The notes beneath the pieces are model-generated. The model made no database searches and was not told where the DNA came from. It was given only the letters and a program-made list of their open reading frames with translations. DNA of 64,000 bases from Sulfidibacter corallicola (GTDB taxonomy: Bacteria; Acidobacteriota; Holophagae; Acanthopleuribacterales; Acanthopleuribacteraceae), in contig NZ_CP071793.1 in assembly GCF_017498545.1 (NCBI RefSeq), positions 1,240,001 through 1,304,000 on the forward strand, in the 5' to 3' direction. Positions 25,725 to 34,658 of the stretch are shown piece by piece. Made by a program: the position numbers and the translations under genes. Numbering within the stretch: the first letter of the stretch is position 1; each line of letters starts with the position of its first letter.

Positions 25725-27296
25725 TCAGATCTTGCCCAAGTACTTTTCCAACATCGCGTAGAAGGAGGCTTTGCGAACCGGTTTGGAAAGATAGTCGTCC
25801 ATGCCGGCGGCCAGACACTTTTCGCGATCCCCGATCAGCGCGTTGGCGGTGACCGCCACGATCGGCGTGCGCCGGTCGCCGTGTTCGTAATCGCGGATGT
25901 GGCGGGTGGCTTCGTAGCCATCCATGATCGGCATTTGGCAGTCCATGAGGACCAAATCGTACTGGGTCTTTTTGAAGGCGGTCACACCTTCCAGGCCATT
26001 GTCCGCGACATCACAGGGTAAGCCCTTGTTTTTGAGAAGTTTGACGGTAACTTTCTGGTTGATTGGATTGTCTTCGATCAGAAGGATTCGGCAACCGTTT
26101 GGCGCCATACCGTCTGGTTGAGGTCCACGCTCCTTTTCGCTTGAAGTCATGTCTGCCACCTTGATTTCAAAGCTTGCTGAAAAGCTGAACTGGGTCCCTT
26201 CTCCGAGCTCGCGGTCGATGAACAATTTTCCATTCATCGCATCGATGAGTAAATGCGAGATCTTCAACCCGAGATCCGTGCCCGCGTAACTCCGGCTCGG
26301 CAGCGCCTTCCCGAGGCCCGCCTCCTGAATGCTTCGGCTCCACGCGCGATTGGCATGGTGGAGCTCGGGGTCTCCCACCATGAAATGGAGGCGATGCCGA
26401 CCGGGGTGATCGGGAAGCGTTTCGCCGAAAATGGACAGCCCGACGCGATGATTCGAACTGTCGTTCAGGGCGGTATTGAGCAGGAGGAACAGTATGAGGT
26501 GGACCCGGGACTCGTCTCCGACCAAGCTTTCGGGGATCGAATCCTGAAGGTGGATATGGAGCGGGACACCTTTCTGGCGAGCGAGGGGCGCCAGAAGGGC
26601 CTCGAGCGCGCGCACCAGCTCCCGGAGGTCGAACGCCTTCGGACAGTGCGGCTGGCGGCCATAGGGCAGCGGCGCCACTTCGAGCCCCTGTGCCAGGAGT
26701 TCCAGCAAGATTCCGCCGCACTGCCGTGCGGTGGTGGCATATTCGTGGAGGAGGGGGTCGTGGGAAACCTCGTGGAGAAGGTCCAGCATGCTGAGCATGC
26801 CGTTGAGCGGGGCGTGCAGCTTGAAGCCCAGCGTCGCCAGCAGTTCGTTTTTGACCTGCTGGGTGCTCTCCATGCTCTCGCGCGCGGCGATCATGTCCCG
26901 CTCGGTCTGGCTGCGCAATATCACGTGCCGGATACTGCGCTCCAGGATGCCCGGCGTCAGTTCCCGTTTGGGAAGGCAGTCACCGGCTCCGGCCGCCATG
27001 GCCTCCGCATCCAATTGGCGCTGGGCCTGATCGAGCAACAGGATGACCGGGTTACGGCAACCCGAGGCGATGCAGTCCATGGTCAGGTGGATCCCGTTCT
27101 GGCTGTCGCCCAGGCGCGCGGCGACCAGGAAAACATCGAAGCGGTTGTGAATGAGGTGTTCGCGGGCTAGGCTGACGTCCTCGGTGAAATCGATCACGTA
27201 GGTCGCATCGGGGACCTCGAGCAGCAACTGTTTCAAACGGTCGTGCTCCTCGGCATCGCGATCGACAATGAGTAGACGAATGGGGCGGGACGTCAC
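25725..27296 (-). CDS. Degenerate hybrid histidine kinase-like protein with intact C-terminal receiver
   Basis: About 523 residues: receiver-like domain, HisKA-like helices, HATPase-like domain, receiver. The first receiver has lost its Asp (DVFLVAARLG). The H-box reads ATLGFKLHAPLNGML where family members have SHE-(I/L)-RTPLN, so the phosphorylatable His is Phe. The N-box is also eroded although the GTDLGLKI loop remains. The last receiver is intact (LVLMDCQMPIMDGYEA, then SKP). It therefore probably acts as a phosphate sink or scaffold, not a kinase. GTG 27296 has GGGAG five bases upstream; ATG 27320 is the alternative. Confidence 0.8.
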   Translation of the reverse strand: MTSRPIRLLIVDRDAEEHDRLKQLLLEVPDATYVIDFTEDVSLAREHLIHNRFDVFLVAARLGDSQNGIHLTMDCIASGCRNPVILLLDQAQRQLDAEAMAAGAGDCLPKRELTPGILERSIRHVILRSQTERDMIAARESMESTQQVKNELLATLGFKLHAPLNGMLSMLDLLHEVSHDPLLHEYATTARQCGGILLELLAQGLEVAPLPYGRQPHCPKAFDLRELVRALEALLAPLARQKGVPLHIHLQDSIPESLVGDESRVHLILFLLLNTALNDSSNHRVGLSIFGETLPDHPGRHRLHFMVGDPELHHANRAWSRSIQEAGLGKALPSRSYAGTDLGLKISHLLIDAMNGKLFIDRELGEGTQFSFSASFEIKVADMTSSEKERGPQPDGMAPNGCRILLIEDNPINQKVTVKLLKNKGLPCDVADNGLEGVTAFKKTQYDLVLMDCQMPIMDGYEATRHIRDYEHGDRRTPIVAVTANALIGDREKCLAAGMDDYLSKPVRKASFYAMLEKYLGKI

Positions 27297-27794
27297 AATG
27301 TCTCCCTGTTGGAAAGTCATTCTAGAAGTTATCTTCGGAGGAAAGATGCAGTGAGTTGAGAAATTGTTCTCTCGGAAACAGCCAAAAATACGCGAGAGAG
27401 CCGACAAAAGCGACAGGTAGGGCTATTTTTGTCACGTGCGTGATTGCTGATGCCGGCAGAGATGGGTTCGATCGAGGCCGTAGAGTAATCTACCGTACTT
27501 TTTTTACTCGGGAAATACCCGCGTTTTGACGGATGTCGACTCCCGAATCCGAGCAGTCCCCACGGGGTCATTTTCCGAAATGCTTGGTTGGAAGCACGTT
27601 TCCCCACCATTGAATGGTACACTCTTATTCTGTGACCGCTGACACGCTTTGGGTTTGCGCCCTGGCACCTTGTTGCGGCACTTTTTCGGAGGCCTTTTGG
27701 CTTCTTGGGATTAGGGCTTTCGCGCTTTCTCGTTCGATTGGATTCCATCGTGGTGTCGCTCCGAACGGGGTTCGCGAGAGAGGAGCAATATTTG
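27297..27794. other. Divergent promoter region of the two signalling operons
   Basis: About 500 bp between the degenerate hybrid kinase and the receiver operon. It contains a 14-mer GTGACCGCTGACAC at 27632-27645 that recurs at 36410-36423. No clear -35/-10 pair or gene is seen. Confidence 0.4.
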
Positions 27795-28235
27795 ATGGAG
27801 AGCCAGCCGGACGTTTCTGGGCCGACGATTCTCCTCGTGGAAGATAGTCCCGAGGATCTGCGCATCCTGCGCCGAGCATTGAAACGCGCCGGTATGGATT
27901 TTCCAATTCTACACTTCGAGCAAGGCGAGGACGCGCTCCGATTTCTCCAGCGCCAATCCCCGGCGGAGGACAGGCCTTCGCTGATCATGCTCGATGTGAA
28001 CCTGCCCGGTATCGACGGGCTAGAAATCCTTCGTCTGCTCAAAGCCGATGACCGCCTTCAACAGATTCCAGTCATCATGTTGACCACCACCGTCGACGAG
28101 CACGAGGTGCTCGAATGTTACCGACTGGGAGCCAATTCGTTTATCAGGAAGCCTTTGGAATTCGATCAGTTTGTCGAACAGATGCGTCGCATGCATGCCT
28201 TCTGGTTTGGTCTGGCGACGCTTCCCCAGGAATGA
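27795..28235 (+). CDS. Single-domain response regulator (Rcp1/CheY-like)
   Basis: A 146-residue receiver with the acidic pair VEDSPED, phospho-acceptor Asp in LIMLDVNLPGIDG, Thr in MLTTT and Lys in IRKPLEF, all intact. Rcp1-like regulators with the LPGIDG-E-LR pattern usually pair with phytochrome-type kinases. AGGAG nine bases before ATG 27795 sets the start, removing a 30-codon non-coding 5' frame. The next gene starts within 4 bp of its stop, so the two are co-transcribed. Confidence 0.92.
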   Translation: MESQPDVSGPTILLVEDSPEDLRILRRALKRAGMDFPILHFEQGEDALRFLQRQSPAEDRPSLIMLDVNLPGIDGLEILRLLKADDRLQQIPVIMLTTTVDEHEVLECYRLGANSFIRKPLEFDQFVEQMRRMHAFWFGLATLPQE

Positions 28236-28238
28236 TGG

Positions 28239-29612
28239 ATGTCGGAGGAGTCGCGGATTCGGCGTATTCTCATGATCGAGGATTTCGCCGAGGACCGTTT
28301 GATATACAAGCGCTACCTCAAGCGCAAGTTGGATGGGCAGGTCGTTTACCGGGAATGTGAGTCGGGCGCCGAAGGGTTGGCCGCGTTTCTCGAGTTTCAA
28401 CCGGATCTGGTCCTGTTGGACTACAGTCTGCCCGATATGGACGGCATCCACGTGCTTGCCCGTCTCGGCGGCGCGTTGGGGCGTCCCGAGGTGCCGGTGG
28501 TCATGCTGACCGGCATGGGCAACGAAGCGATCGCGGTACAGGCTCTGAAGAACGGAGCCATGGATTATCTTGTCAAAGACAACATCACCAGCACGGCCCT
28601 TCACCGAACGGTGATCAACGCCGTCGAGAAGCATCGCCTGGTGGCCGAACTCGACCACCATCGCCAGGCCCTCGAACGTTCCAATGCGGAATTGGAGACG
28701 CGCAACGCCGACCTGCGGGCTTCCAAGCTGGAATTGGAGCGCGAGGTCGCCGAACGACGTCAAGTACAACAAACCCTGCTGGAAAGCGAAAAGCACTTCC
28801 GCAAGATGGCCGAATTCTCGGCTTCGGTCATCCACAACCTCGGCAACCTGATCACCAACATCAGCACCTCGGTTTTTCAGATGCGCGGGTTTTTGGAGAG
28901 TTCGCAACTCAAGAACTTCTTGATGGCCAATCGCCTGATCGACGACCACCTCGACGATTTCGAACGGTTCGTGGCCGTCCACCCCAAAGGAAAGTTGTTG
29001 CCGCGTTATTTGCTGAATGTCGGCGATCAGTTGAGGCGCGAACAGGAGCGGTTCGGCGACGAGATCGAGGCACTCGGCGATCGCGTCAACATGATGCGCG
29101 ACATCATCGAGCAACAGCAAACCCGCGCCAAGCAGGCCCTGAAATCGAATCCGCTCGATCTGAACGGCATGTTGGACAAAGTGCTGGATTTGCACGGCGA
29201 ATTGATCGAGAACCACGAGATCGAAGTGTTTCGGCACTATTTCGCGACGCGTCCGATCTTCGCCAACCGCGCCAAGAGCCTGCAGATCCTGATCAATCTC
29301 ATCAAAAACGCCATCGAGGCCATGGCCGACAACCTCGGTCGGCCGCGCCACCTAACGCTGCGAACCAGTGACGAGCCGGAGGGGCTGGTGCTGTTGCAGG
29401 TGACCGACAACGGCTGCGGCATCGCGCCCGATCACCTCACCAATTTGTTCGCATATGGATTCTCGACCAAAAAGGAGGGGCACGGGTTCGGTCTTCCTTA
29501 TTGCGCACTGGCCATGAAGGAGATGGGTGGCGAAATTCGCGCCCACAGCGACGGAATGAACATGGGCACCACCTTCAGCCTGCGGTTTCGGGCCGGAAGG
29601 AGGCCGTCGTGA
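28239..29612 (+). CDS. Receiver-linked histidine kinase
   Basis: A 457-residue cytosolic protein: intact N-terminal receiver (LVLLDYSLPDMDG), a coiled coil at about 135-195 (ELDHHRQALERSNAELETRN), then a dimerisation/phosphoacceptor helix with His in ASVIHNLGNLITN. The C-terminal HATPase has N-box NLIKNAIEAM, DNGCGI and GHGFGL. The H-box is of the H-N-x-G-N class. It likely passes phosphate between the single receiver upstream and the kinase downstream, with which it forms a tight operon (3-bp gap, then a 4-bp overlap). Confidence 0.9.
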   Translation: MSEESRIRRILMIEDFAEDRLIYKRYLKRKLDGQVVYRECESGAEGLAAFLEFQPDLVLLDYSLPDMDGIHVLARLGGALGRPEVPVVMLTGMGNEAIAVQALKNGAMDYLVKDNITSTALHRTVINAVEKHRLVAELDHHRQALERSNAELETRNADLRASKLELEREVAERRQVQQTLLESEKHFRKMAEFSASVIHNLGNLITNISTSVFQMRGFLESSQLKNFLMANRLIDDHLDDFERFVAVHPKGKLLPRYLLNVGDQLRREQERFGDEIEALGDRVNMMRDIIEQQQTRAKQALKSNPLDLNGMLDKVLDLHGELIENHEIEVFRHYFATRPIFANRAKSLQILINLIKNAIEAMADNLGRPRHLTLRTSDEPEGLVLLQVTDNGCGIAPDHLTNLFAYGFSTKKEGHGFGLPYCALAMKEMGGEIRAHSDGMNMGTTFSLRFRAGRRPS

Positions 29613-30766
29613 AACTCGGCAAAGTGATCCTGGCCCCCGCGGGCGATCCGAACTGGCCGCGAATCCGCTCATGGCTGAACGAGATGGGAGTGGCCGAAGT
29701 CACCTGTCTCGACGTGGAAGCGGTGGTGCAACGTCTCGGGCAAGGCCCGCCCTCGGCCCTGTGTCTCAGCCTGCACGCGGCCGTGCCCGCCCTACTGGAC
29801 CTGATCGGGTTCGCCGCCATCCAGCGGGTACCCACCGTGTTGTTCGTCGAAGCGCCTCTGGAGGAAACCGCCGCCGATCTCTGCGACGTGGGGCCGATCG
29901 ACTACGCGTTGACCGAGGCCTTGACCCGTCACGGTTTGCGCAGGGCGCTCGAAAGGACCGTCCGGCACGGCGCGTGGCTTCATCGCGAACAACAACTGGA
30001 ACGCCTACGCGACCAGGAGCTGGAGTCCTTCGCCCACATCACCGCCCACGACCTTCGCGAACCGCTGCGTGGGCTGACCAATTACGCGTCGTTTCTCCGC
30101 GAGGACTTCGGCGATCGCCTGGGCATTGAAGGCCTGGATCTGGTGGCCACCATCGACCGTCTCGCCCGCCGTATCGAAACCATGGTCTCCGCCCTGAACC
30201 GCTATGCCCGATTGGCCCACACGCCCCTCGTACAGGCCGAGCACGACCTGGTGCACCTGATCACCGATGCGGTGCAGTCGCAGGCGACGTCGATCAATCG
30301 GGCCGGCGCCGAGGTACGCGTCTGTCTGCCGCTGCCCACCCTGGTCTGCGATCGCAACCTGATGCACGAGGTGCTGAGCGCCCTGGTAGCCAACGCGGTC
30401 TCCTTCAACAACAAACCCGAGAAGTGGGTCGAGATCGGTGCCCAGGAGCGGGCCCACGAGATCGTGCTCCACGTGCGCGACAACGGTATCGGTATTCCCG
30501 AGCAACACCATCTTCGGGTGTTCCGCATCTTCAAGCGACTCCATGGTCGCGACCATTTCGGTCAGGGCGCCGGTGTCGGCTTGAGTCTCGTGTCGCAGAT
30601 CGTGCGCCGGCACGGCGGCAGGATCTGGGTGGAATCGGATGGCGACCGGGGAGCGACCTTTTTTGTCGCCTTGCCCCGTCGCCTGTCGCCGGAGGCGATT
30701 ACGGAGGCGGAAGCTGTTCCAGCAGGGCAAGGAAACGGCGACCTGTCTTCCCCAGCGGATGATTGA
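29609..30766 (+). CDS. Sensor histidine kinase, phytochrome-kinase-like transmitter
   Basis: A 385-residue soluble kinase. The first 125 residues form a receiver-like fold without a clear acceptor site. HisKA follows with His in FAHITAHDLREPLRGL, and the HATPase has DNGIGIPEQH and GAGVGLSLV. The YASFL and RIFKRLH elements are typical of bacteriophytochrome and related kinases, but there is no GAF/PHY sensor, so input is probably by protein contact. GTG 29609 overlaps the previous stop by 4 bp and has AAGGAGG upstream. Its last 68 bp overlap the convergent LysR gene. Confidence 0.88.
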   Translation: MKLGKVILAPAGDPNWPRIRSWLNEMGVAEVTCLDVEAVVQRLGQGPPSALCLSLHAAVPALLDLIGFAAIQRVPTVLFVEAPLEETAADLCDVGPIDYALTEALTRHGLRRALERTVRHGAWLHREQQLERLRDQELESFAHITAHDLREPLRGLTNYASFLREDFGDRLGIEGLDLVATIDRLARRIETMVSALNRYARLAHTPLVQAEHDLVHLITDAVQSQATSINRAGAEVRVCLPLPTLVCDRNLMHEVLSALVANAVSFNNKPEKWVEIGAQERAHEIVLHVRDNGIGIPEQHHLRVFRIFKRLHGRDHFGQGAGVGLSLVSQIVRRHGGRIWVESDGDRGATFFVALPRRLSPEAITEAEAVPAGQGNGDLSSPADD

Positions 30767-31586
30767 TGCGGTGAACCATGTGGGGAACGAAGCGGAACCG
30801 GCTGCCGGCCTCGTAACACAGCTCCACCAGGCGACCTTCGGCCAGGTCTTCGCGCACCAGGTAGGTCGGCATCCAACCGAAGCCGAGCCCCATGGTCAAG
30901 CCGCGGTACTTCGAGTGGAAGTCGCTCAGGTAGAAGACCCGCGAGCCGCCGAACATGTGGGGATCGTCGCTGCGATTGGACTCGCTGGAATCGTGCACCG
31001 TCAGTTCCACGTGCTCCTGGAGGTCGGGTAGGGTCAGGGTGCGGTGCCTGCTCGCCTGCGCCAAGGGATGTTCCGGCGCGGCCACCAGCACGCACACGAT
31101 GGCCGCCATCGGCGCCGAAATCAGCGAACCGTCGTTCTCGAATCCCTTGGTGAGCATGATGTCCGCTTTTTCCATGTCGAAGCGAGCCTGCACGCCGCCC
31201 AGGTATTCGACCTTCATCTGAATGCGGGTCGGAACCTTCTCTTCCGCCAACATTTTGAGGATACCCATGATCGGGTCCATCGGCAGGATACCGTCGATGA
31301 CGACCTCCAACCGGGGCTCCCAACCGTCCCGAAAGCGGTCGGCCAGGGAGGTGATGCGGCGGGCGCGCGCCAACAGCAGGCGGCATTCCTCGAGAATGGC
31401 GCGCCCTTGCGGGGTGAGCCGGGCCCGATGGCCCGCCCGGTCGAAGAGATCCAGGCCCAGCCGGCTCTCCAACTGTTTGATGTCGTAGCTCACCGCGGAT
31501 TGGGCCTTGTTCAGGGCCCGTGCCGCGGCGGAAAAGCTGCCGTGTTCGGCGATGGCCTCCAGCGACTGGGCCTGATCCAGGTTCAT
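30699..31586 (-). CDS. LysR-family transcriptional regulator
   Basis: A 295-residue regulator. The N-terminal winged HTH (about 1-60) shows LEAIAEHGSFSAAARALNKAQSAVSYDIKQLE in two adjoining segments. The effector domain is the usual periplasmic-binding-protein fold (about 90-290), ending in HPLGKTGRRFLALL. GAGGAGG lies eight bases before the ATG. Its 3' end overlaps the convergent kinase by 68 bp. No divergent target gene starts nearby, so its regulon is unknown. Confidence 0.9.
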   Translation of the reverse strand: MNLDQAQSLEAIAEHGSFSAAARALNKAQSAVSYDIKQLESRLGLDLFDRAGHRARLTPQGRAILEECRLLLARARRITSLADRFRDGWEPRLEVVIDGILPMDPIMGILKMLAEEKVPTRIQMKVEYLGGVQARFDMEKADIMLTKGFENDGSLISAPMAAIVCVLVAAPEHPLAQASRHRTLTLPDLQEHVELTVHDSSESNRSDDPHMFGGSRVFYLSDFHSKYRGLTMGLGFGWMPTYLVREDLAEGRLVELCYEAGSRFRFVPHMVHRINHPLGKTGRRFLALLEQLPPP

Positions 31587-31981
31587 GATGCGAACCTCCT
31601 CACGAATTTCGATCGAGAAATTCGATGGACTGAATCGAAATCTTATTCTTTTTCTCTATGGGGCTGCAAGTTATTGTCGGTGCATCGAAACGAATCGGCA
31701 GCTCCCGTGACATCTCGCGCCCGGCCTCCCGGGCATGCGGTCGCGTTCCGGAGGAAGCCGGTTCGGTCCTCGGCATTTCCGGTTCGAAAGACTTCGGTTC
31801 CCGCGCGATCAAGTGCTCGGCGAGGGCATCGCGAATGAATCCAAGTGTTTCAAGTTCGGAAACATCGCACGGCAGAAGTTACCCGGTGGGGTAGCGGGGA
31901 ATGGAATCATCAAAAGGAATCAGCAAATGAGAGCCGGAGTTTGCATCCAACCGCAACAATCCCCAAGCCCCACCGGTTTTT
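31587..31981. other. LysR upstream region, no gene seen
   Basis: Near 31597-31640 there are repeated ATTTCGAT / ATTCGAT / AATCGAAAT elements that could be LysR-type half-sites. The rest is an apparently non-coding spacer; a 78-codon plus-strand frame at 31658 lacks a ribosome binding site and family resemblance. Confidence 0.4.
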
Positions 31982-32785
31982 TCACCCTGTAGCCTTGTCC
32001 GCCTCTTCGGAGGCCGCCACGTGCACCAGGATCGCGGTAATGTTGTCGCGACCGCCGCCTTCGTTGGCGTCTTCCACCATTTGTCGCGCCGCGGCCTCGG
32101 GATCCGGACTCGCTTTTTGAATGATGAGGCCTATTTCGCGATCGGTCAGCATCTCGGTCACGCCGTCCGAACACAGCAACAGCATGTCGCCGGCGAGAAC
32201 GGGTTCGCAGTGGTGCTCGATTTGGATGGCCTGGCCGCCCAGCGACTGCCACAGGAGGTTGCGCATCGGATGGTTGCGGGCCTCTTCTTCGGTGATCTCC
32301 CCGGACCAGACCTTGGTCTTGACCCAGGTGTGGTCGGAAGTCAGGCAGCGCAGTTCCTCGTTGCGGATCAGGTAGCAGCGCGAGTCGCCCACGTGGGCGA
32401 AATACGCTTTTCCCTTGTGAAACAGGGCGCAGACGACCGTGGTACCCATGCTCTCGTATCCGGGAGTGTTCTGAGCGTGGGTTTGAATGGTTTCGTGGGC
32501 TCGCTCGATGGCAAAAGCCAAAATGTTGGATTCCAAGGGCAATTCCGGGTTGAACGCATCCTTCGACCACTGGGAAGGCCAAATCCAGCCATCGTCGCGG
32601 AAGGCGTGGTGCACCATGACATCGATGATGTGACAAGCGAGTGAGCTGGCGATTTCACCGCCCGCGACGCCGCCCATGCCGTCGGCGACGACGTAAAAGG
32701 CGAGCTTGTTCAGGCACAGATGCCTGTCTTGGTTGGTCTGGCGTTCGCGGCCCACGTCACTCAGGCCGAAAGCATTGATTTTCAT
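31982..32785 (-). CDS. PP2C-family Ser/Thr protein phosphatase
   Basis: A 267-residue cytosolic phosphatase, the eraser partner of Hanks-type kinases. Metal-binding and catalytic motifs are in order: RQTNQD (Asp20), VADGMGG (Asp35), MGTTVV, HVGDSR, LLLCSDGVTEML and GRDNITAI. It resembles the Stp/PrpC class without sensor domains. GGAG precedes the start by about 11 bases. It is monocistronic here; the kinase at 53449 lies 21 kb away and is a possible but unproven substrate partner. Confidence 0.93.
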   Translation of the reverse strand: MKINAFGLSDVGRERQTNQDRHLCLNKLAFYVVADGMGGVAGGEIASSLACHIIDVMVHHAFRDDGWIWPSQWSKDAFNPELPLESNILAFAIERAHETIQTHAQNTPGYESMGTTVVCALFHKGKAYFAHVGDSRCYLIRNEELRCLTSDHTWVKTKVWSGEITEEEARNHPMRNLLWQSLGGQAIQIEHHCEPVLAGDMLLLCSDGVTEMLTDREIGLIIQKASPDPEAAARQMVEDANEGGGRDNITAILVHVAASEEADKATG

Positions 32786-33453
32786 GGGAATACATTCTCC
32801 GGATAAGTTACTGGATCAGAGGGGAATGGGCGTTCGACAACGCGAGGGGGATGACGGAATTCGAGACCGTTCCAACGTCTGGAAAAGGAGATTTTTGCCT
32901 GACGGTATGATTGGGTCAACGAATGGAGTGGCCAAAGAAGAACTCGCAACAGGCTCTAAAGTAGACCGTCTCGAGAAAAAGGCGATCGGATTAGATATAG
33001 AGTTTGAAAGGAATCTCTGGATTGTAAAAGAGTAATGCGTCATTGATGTAAGTGGGCTAAGAATATTTCTGATTCTGCGGGCAGGAAAAGAGATCGGATG
33101 GAATCACCTTTCGAGGATGGCAATCCCGTGAACCGCTTCCGCCAATCGTGATTCGCGATGACTTGGGGTTCAATGGATTCGATGGGTTGATCCGGTTTCC
33201 GCTTCCGTGGGTCTCCCACACCAAATTGAGCCTTTCCCATTCTACACCAAAGTTGGTCGCCACAAGGGGTCGCGGTGTACCGCCGGGGTGTGGGTCTTTT
33301 GATGCTGTCGTCTTAAATCCTTGCAAAAATCCTAGATCCCGCGATAATGTCTTGTGAATTTGCGAGAATGATCTGAGTGTACTTTTGTGGTTCGCGGGCA
33401 ACAATGTGCGCCAGAATCAAGAATGAAACTATTCTCCACAGTTAAATTGTCAT
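32786..33453. other. Intergenic region, AT-richer, no gene supported
   Basis: 670 bp between two divergent genes. ORFs of 66-115 codons occur but have no ribosome binding site and unlike codon use. No repeat shared with the rest of the window was noticed. Confidence 0.45.
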
Positions 33454-34581
33454 ATGCGTCCCAAAACTCGGCAGGACTTAAATTTAGAAAACCTTGTAGA
33501 CCTCGATATCCGGCGGCAAAGTGGCCCCTCGATGAACTTTAGATCGGTATTGGCCATTTATTGCCTTGACGACCTGCAATGGTACACCCCGTCGCAGGTG
33601 GCTGCGACCATGGTCGATCGCCACCGGAACGAGGCGGCCGGTCGCGAGTACCGGCGCCGGCGCAACGCCCTGTCCAAATTCAGCATTCACCACGGCATTC
33701 GGGATACCTATGACAATCGCGACGACGAGGGCCGAAAACTGGGAACCTACCACGCGTGGAGCGGCGCCAGTTGGAAAGAGGCCCTGGCCGACAAGGATTA
33801 TCTCAAGGCCCTACTCTTTTTCCAGTTGCTGCATGTGTTGGCATTGCGTCGCGGCGCGATGGCCGTGGAAAAATGCCCGACCGAACCCGAGACCCAAGCG
33901 GAGTCACCCGACGTAATCGCGGTTGAACCGGAGGATGGCCTGGTTTCCCCACCTGTGGAACCGACATCGCCCGGTGCATGCGAAACCGGATCTGTCGAAC
34001 CGACATCGCCCGGTGTTTGCGAAACCGGGTCGGCGAGTCCCGTTCGCGATGCCCTCGTGGCGATGGAGGATGTGGCGCCGGCCGTGGTCGAGGACCGGTT
34101 GGTGGTTGGCGACGATGACATCGCGGCTCCGGTGCCGGATCGACAGCGAATCCCGCCGGTAACACCGCTGGACGAGATCGTCGCCAGTCGGTCGCGGGGG
34201 CCGCGGGGGTTCCATCGCCGATCGCGCCTGGTCCTGCTGGCGGCTTGTGCCCTGATCGCGCTGTTCGGGCCCTGGCTGTCCATGCGCGACGCCCTGAGAC
34301 CAAGTCCTGCGAGTGTGGCGGACTATGTGCGCCGCGATCGGCACGAGCGGCCACGGATCTGGCACACCATGGTGTTGCACCACGACACCCGGTTGATCCT
34401 TTGTCCCAACCCGATCGAGGATGAACGGGAAGCGACCACGTCGCAATTGGCCATGTTGAAGGAGTCCGCTGCCGGGAGCGCCACGGTCACACCGTCGACG
34501 CCGGATCCGATCCTGTCACGAAGGCCGGCGGCCCCGTTCGTCAACAAGGTGCCCTTGCCCACCTATCCCGCCGGCTATTGA
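33454..34581 (+). CDS. Unknown membrane-anchored protein with possible winged-helix N-terminus
   Basis: A 375-residue protein I do not recognise. Residues about 25-130 are basic and helical (YTPSQVAATMVDRHRNEAAG, RRRRNALSKF), suggesting a winged helix. A Pro/Glu-rich linker with an exact tandem 13-residue repeat (VEPTSPG-x-CETGS) follows at about 168-193. A single transmembrane helix (LVLLAACALIALFGPWLSM) lies at about 255-275, with an outer C-terminal segment. This resembles one-component membrane regulators turned the usual way round (ToxR-like), which is inference. The start lacks a clear Shine-Dalgarno; ATG 33532 is possible. Confidence 0.65.
   Translation: MRPKTRQDLNLENLVDLDIRRQSGPSMNFRSVLAIYCLDDLQWYTPSQVAATMVDRHRNEAAGREYRRRRNALSKFSIHHGIRDTYDNRDDEGRKLGTYHAWSGASWKEALADKDYLKALLFFQLLHVLALRRGAMAVEKCPTEPETQAESPDVIAVEPEDGLVSPPVEPTSPGACETGSVEPTSPGVCETGSASPVRDALVAMEDVAPAVVEDRLVVGDDDIAAPVPDRQRIPPVTPLDEIVASRSRGPRGFHRRSRLVLLAACALIALFGPWLSMRDALRPSPASVADYVRRDRHERPRIWHTMVLHHDTRLILCPNPIEDEREATTSQLAMLKESAAGSATVTPSTPDPILSRRPAAPFVNKVPLPTYPAGY
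33955..34032 (+). repeat. Two 39-bp tandem units within the unknown membrane protein
   Basis: Units 33955-33993 and 33994-34032 differ at a few positions and encode VEPTSPG-A/V-CETGS. In-frame duplication in the linker. Confidence 0.8.
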
Positions 34582-34658
34582 AACAGGACCTCGAAGGAGG
34601 GTGGGATCGGCGCCCGGGGGAGCTGCACCTCCGCGCGCCGACCGGATCGGGGCTGTCG

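Noticed and set aside
31658..31894. 78-codon plus-strand ORF downstream of the LysR start
   Set aside because: No ribosome binding site, Ser/Arg-rich, no family resemblance.
33057..33404. 115-codon minus-strand ORF in the 670-bp spacer
   Set aside because: No start signal, composition unlike neighbouring genes, no recognisable domain.
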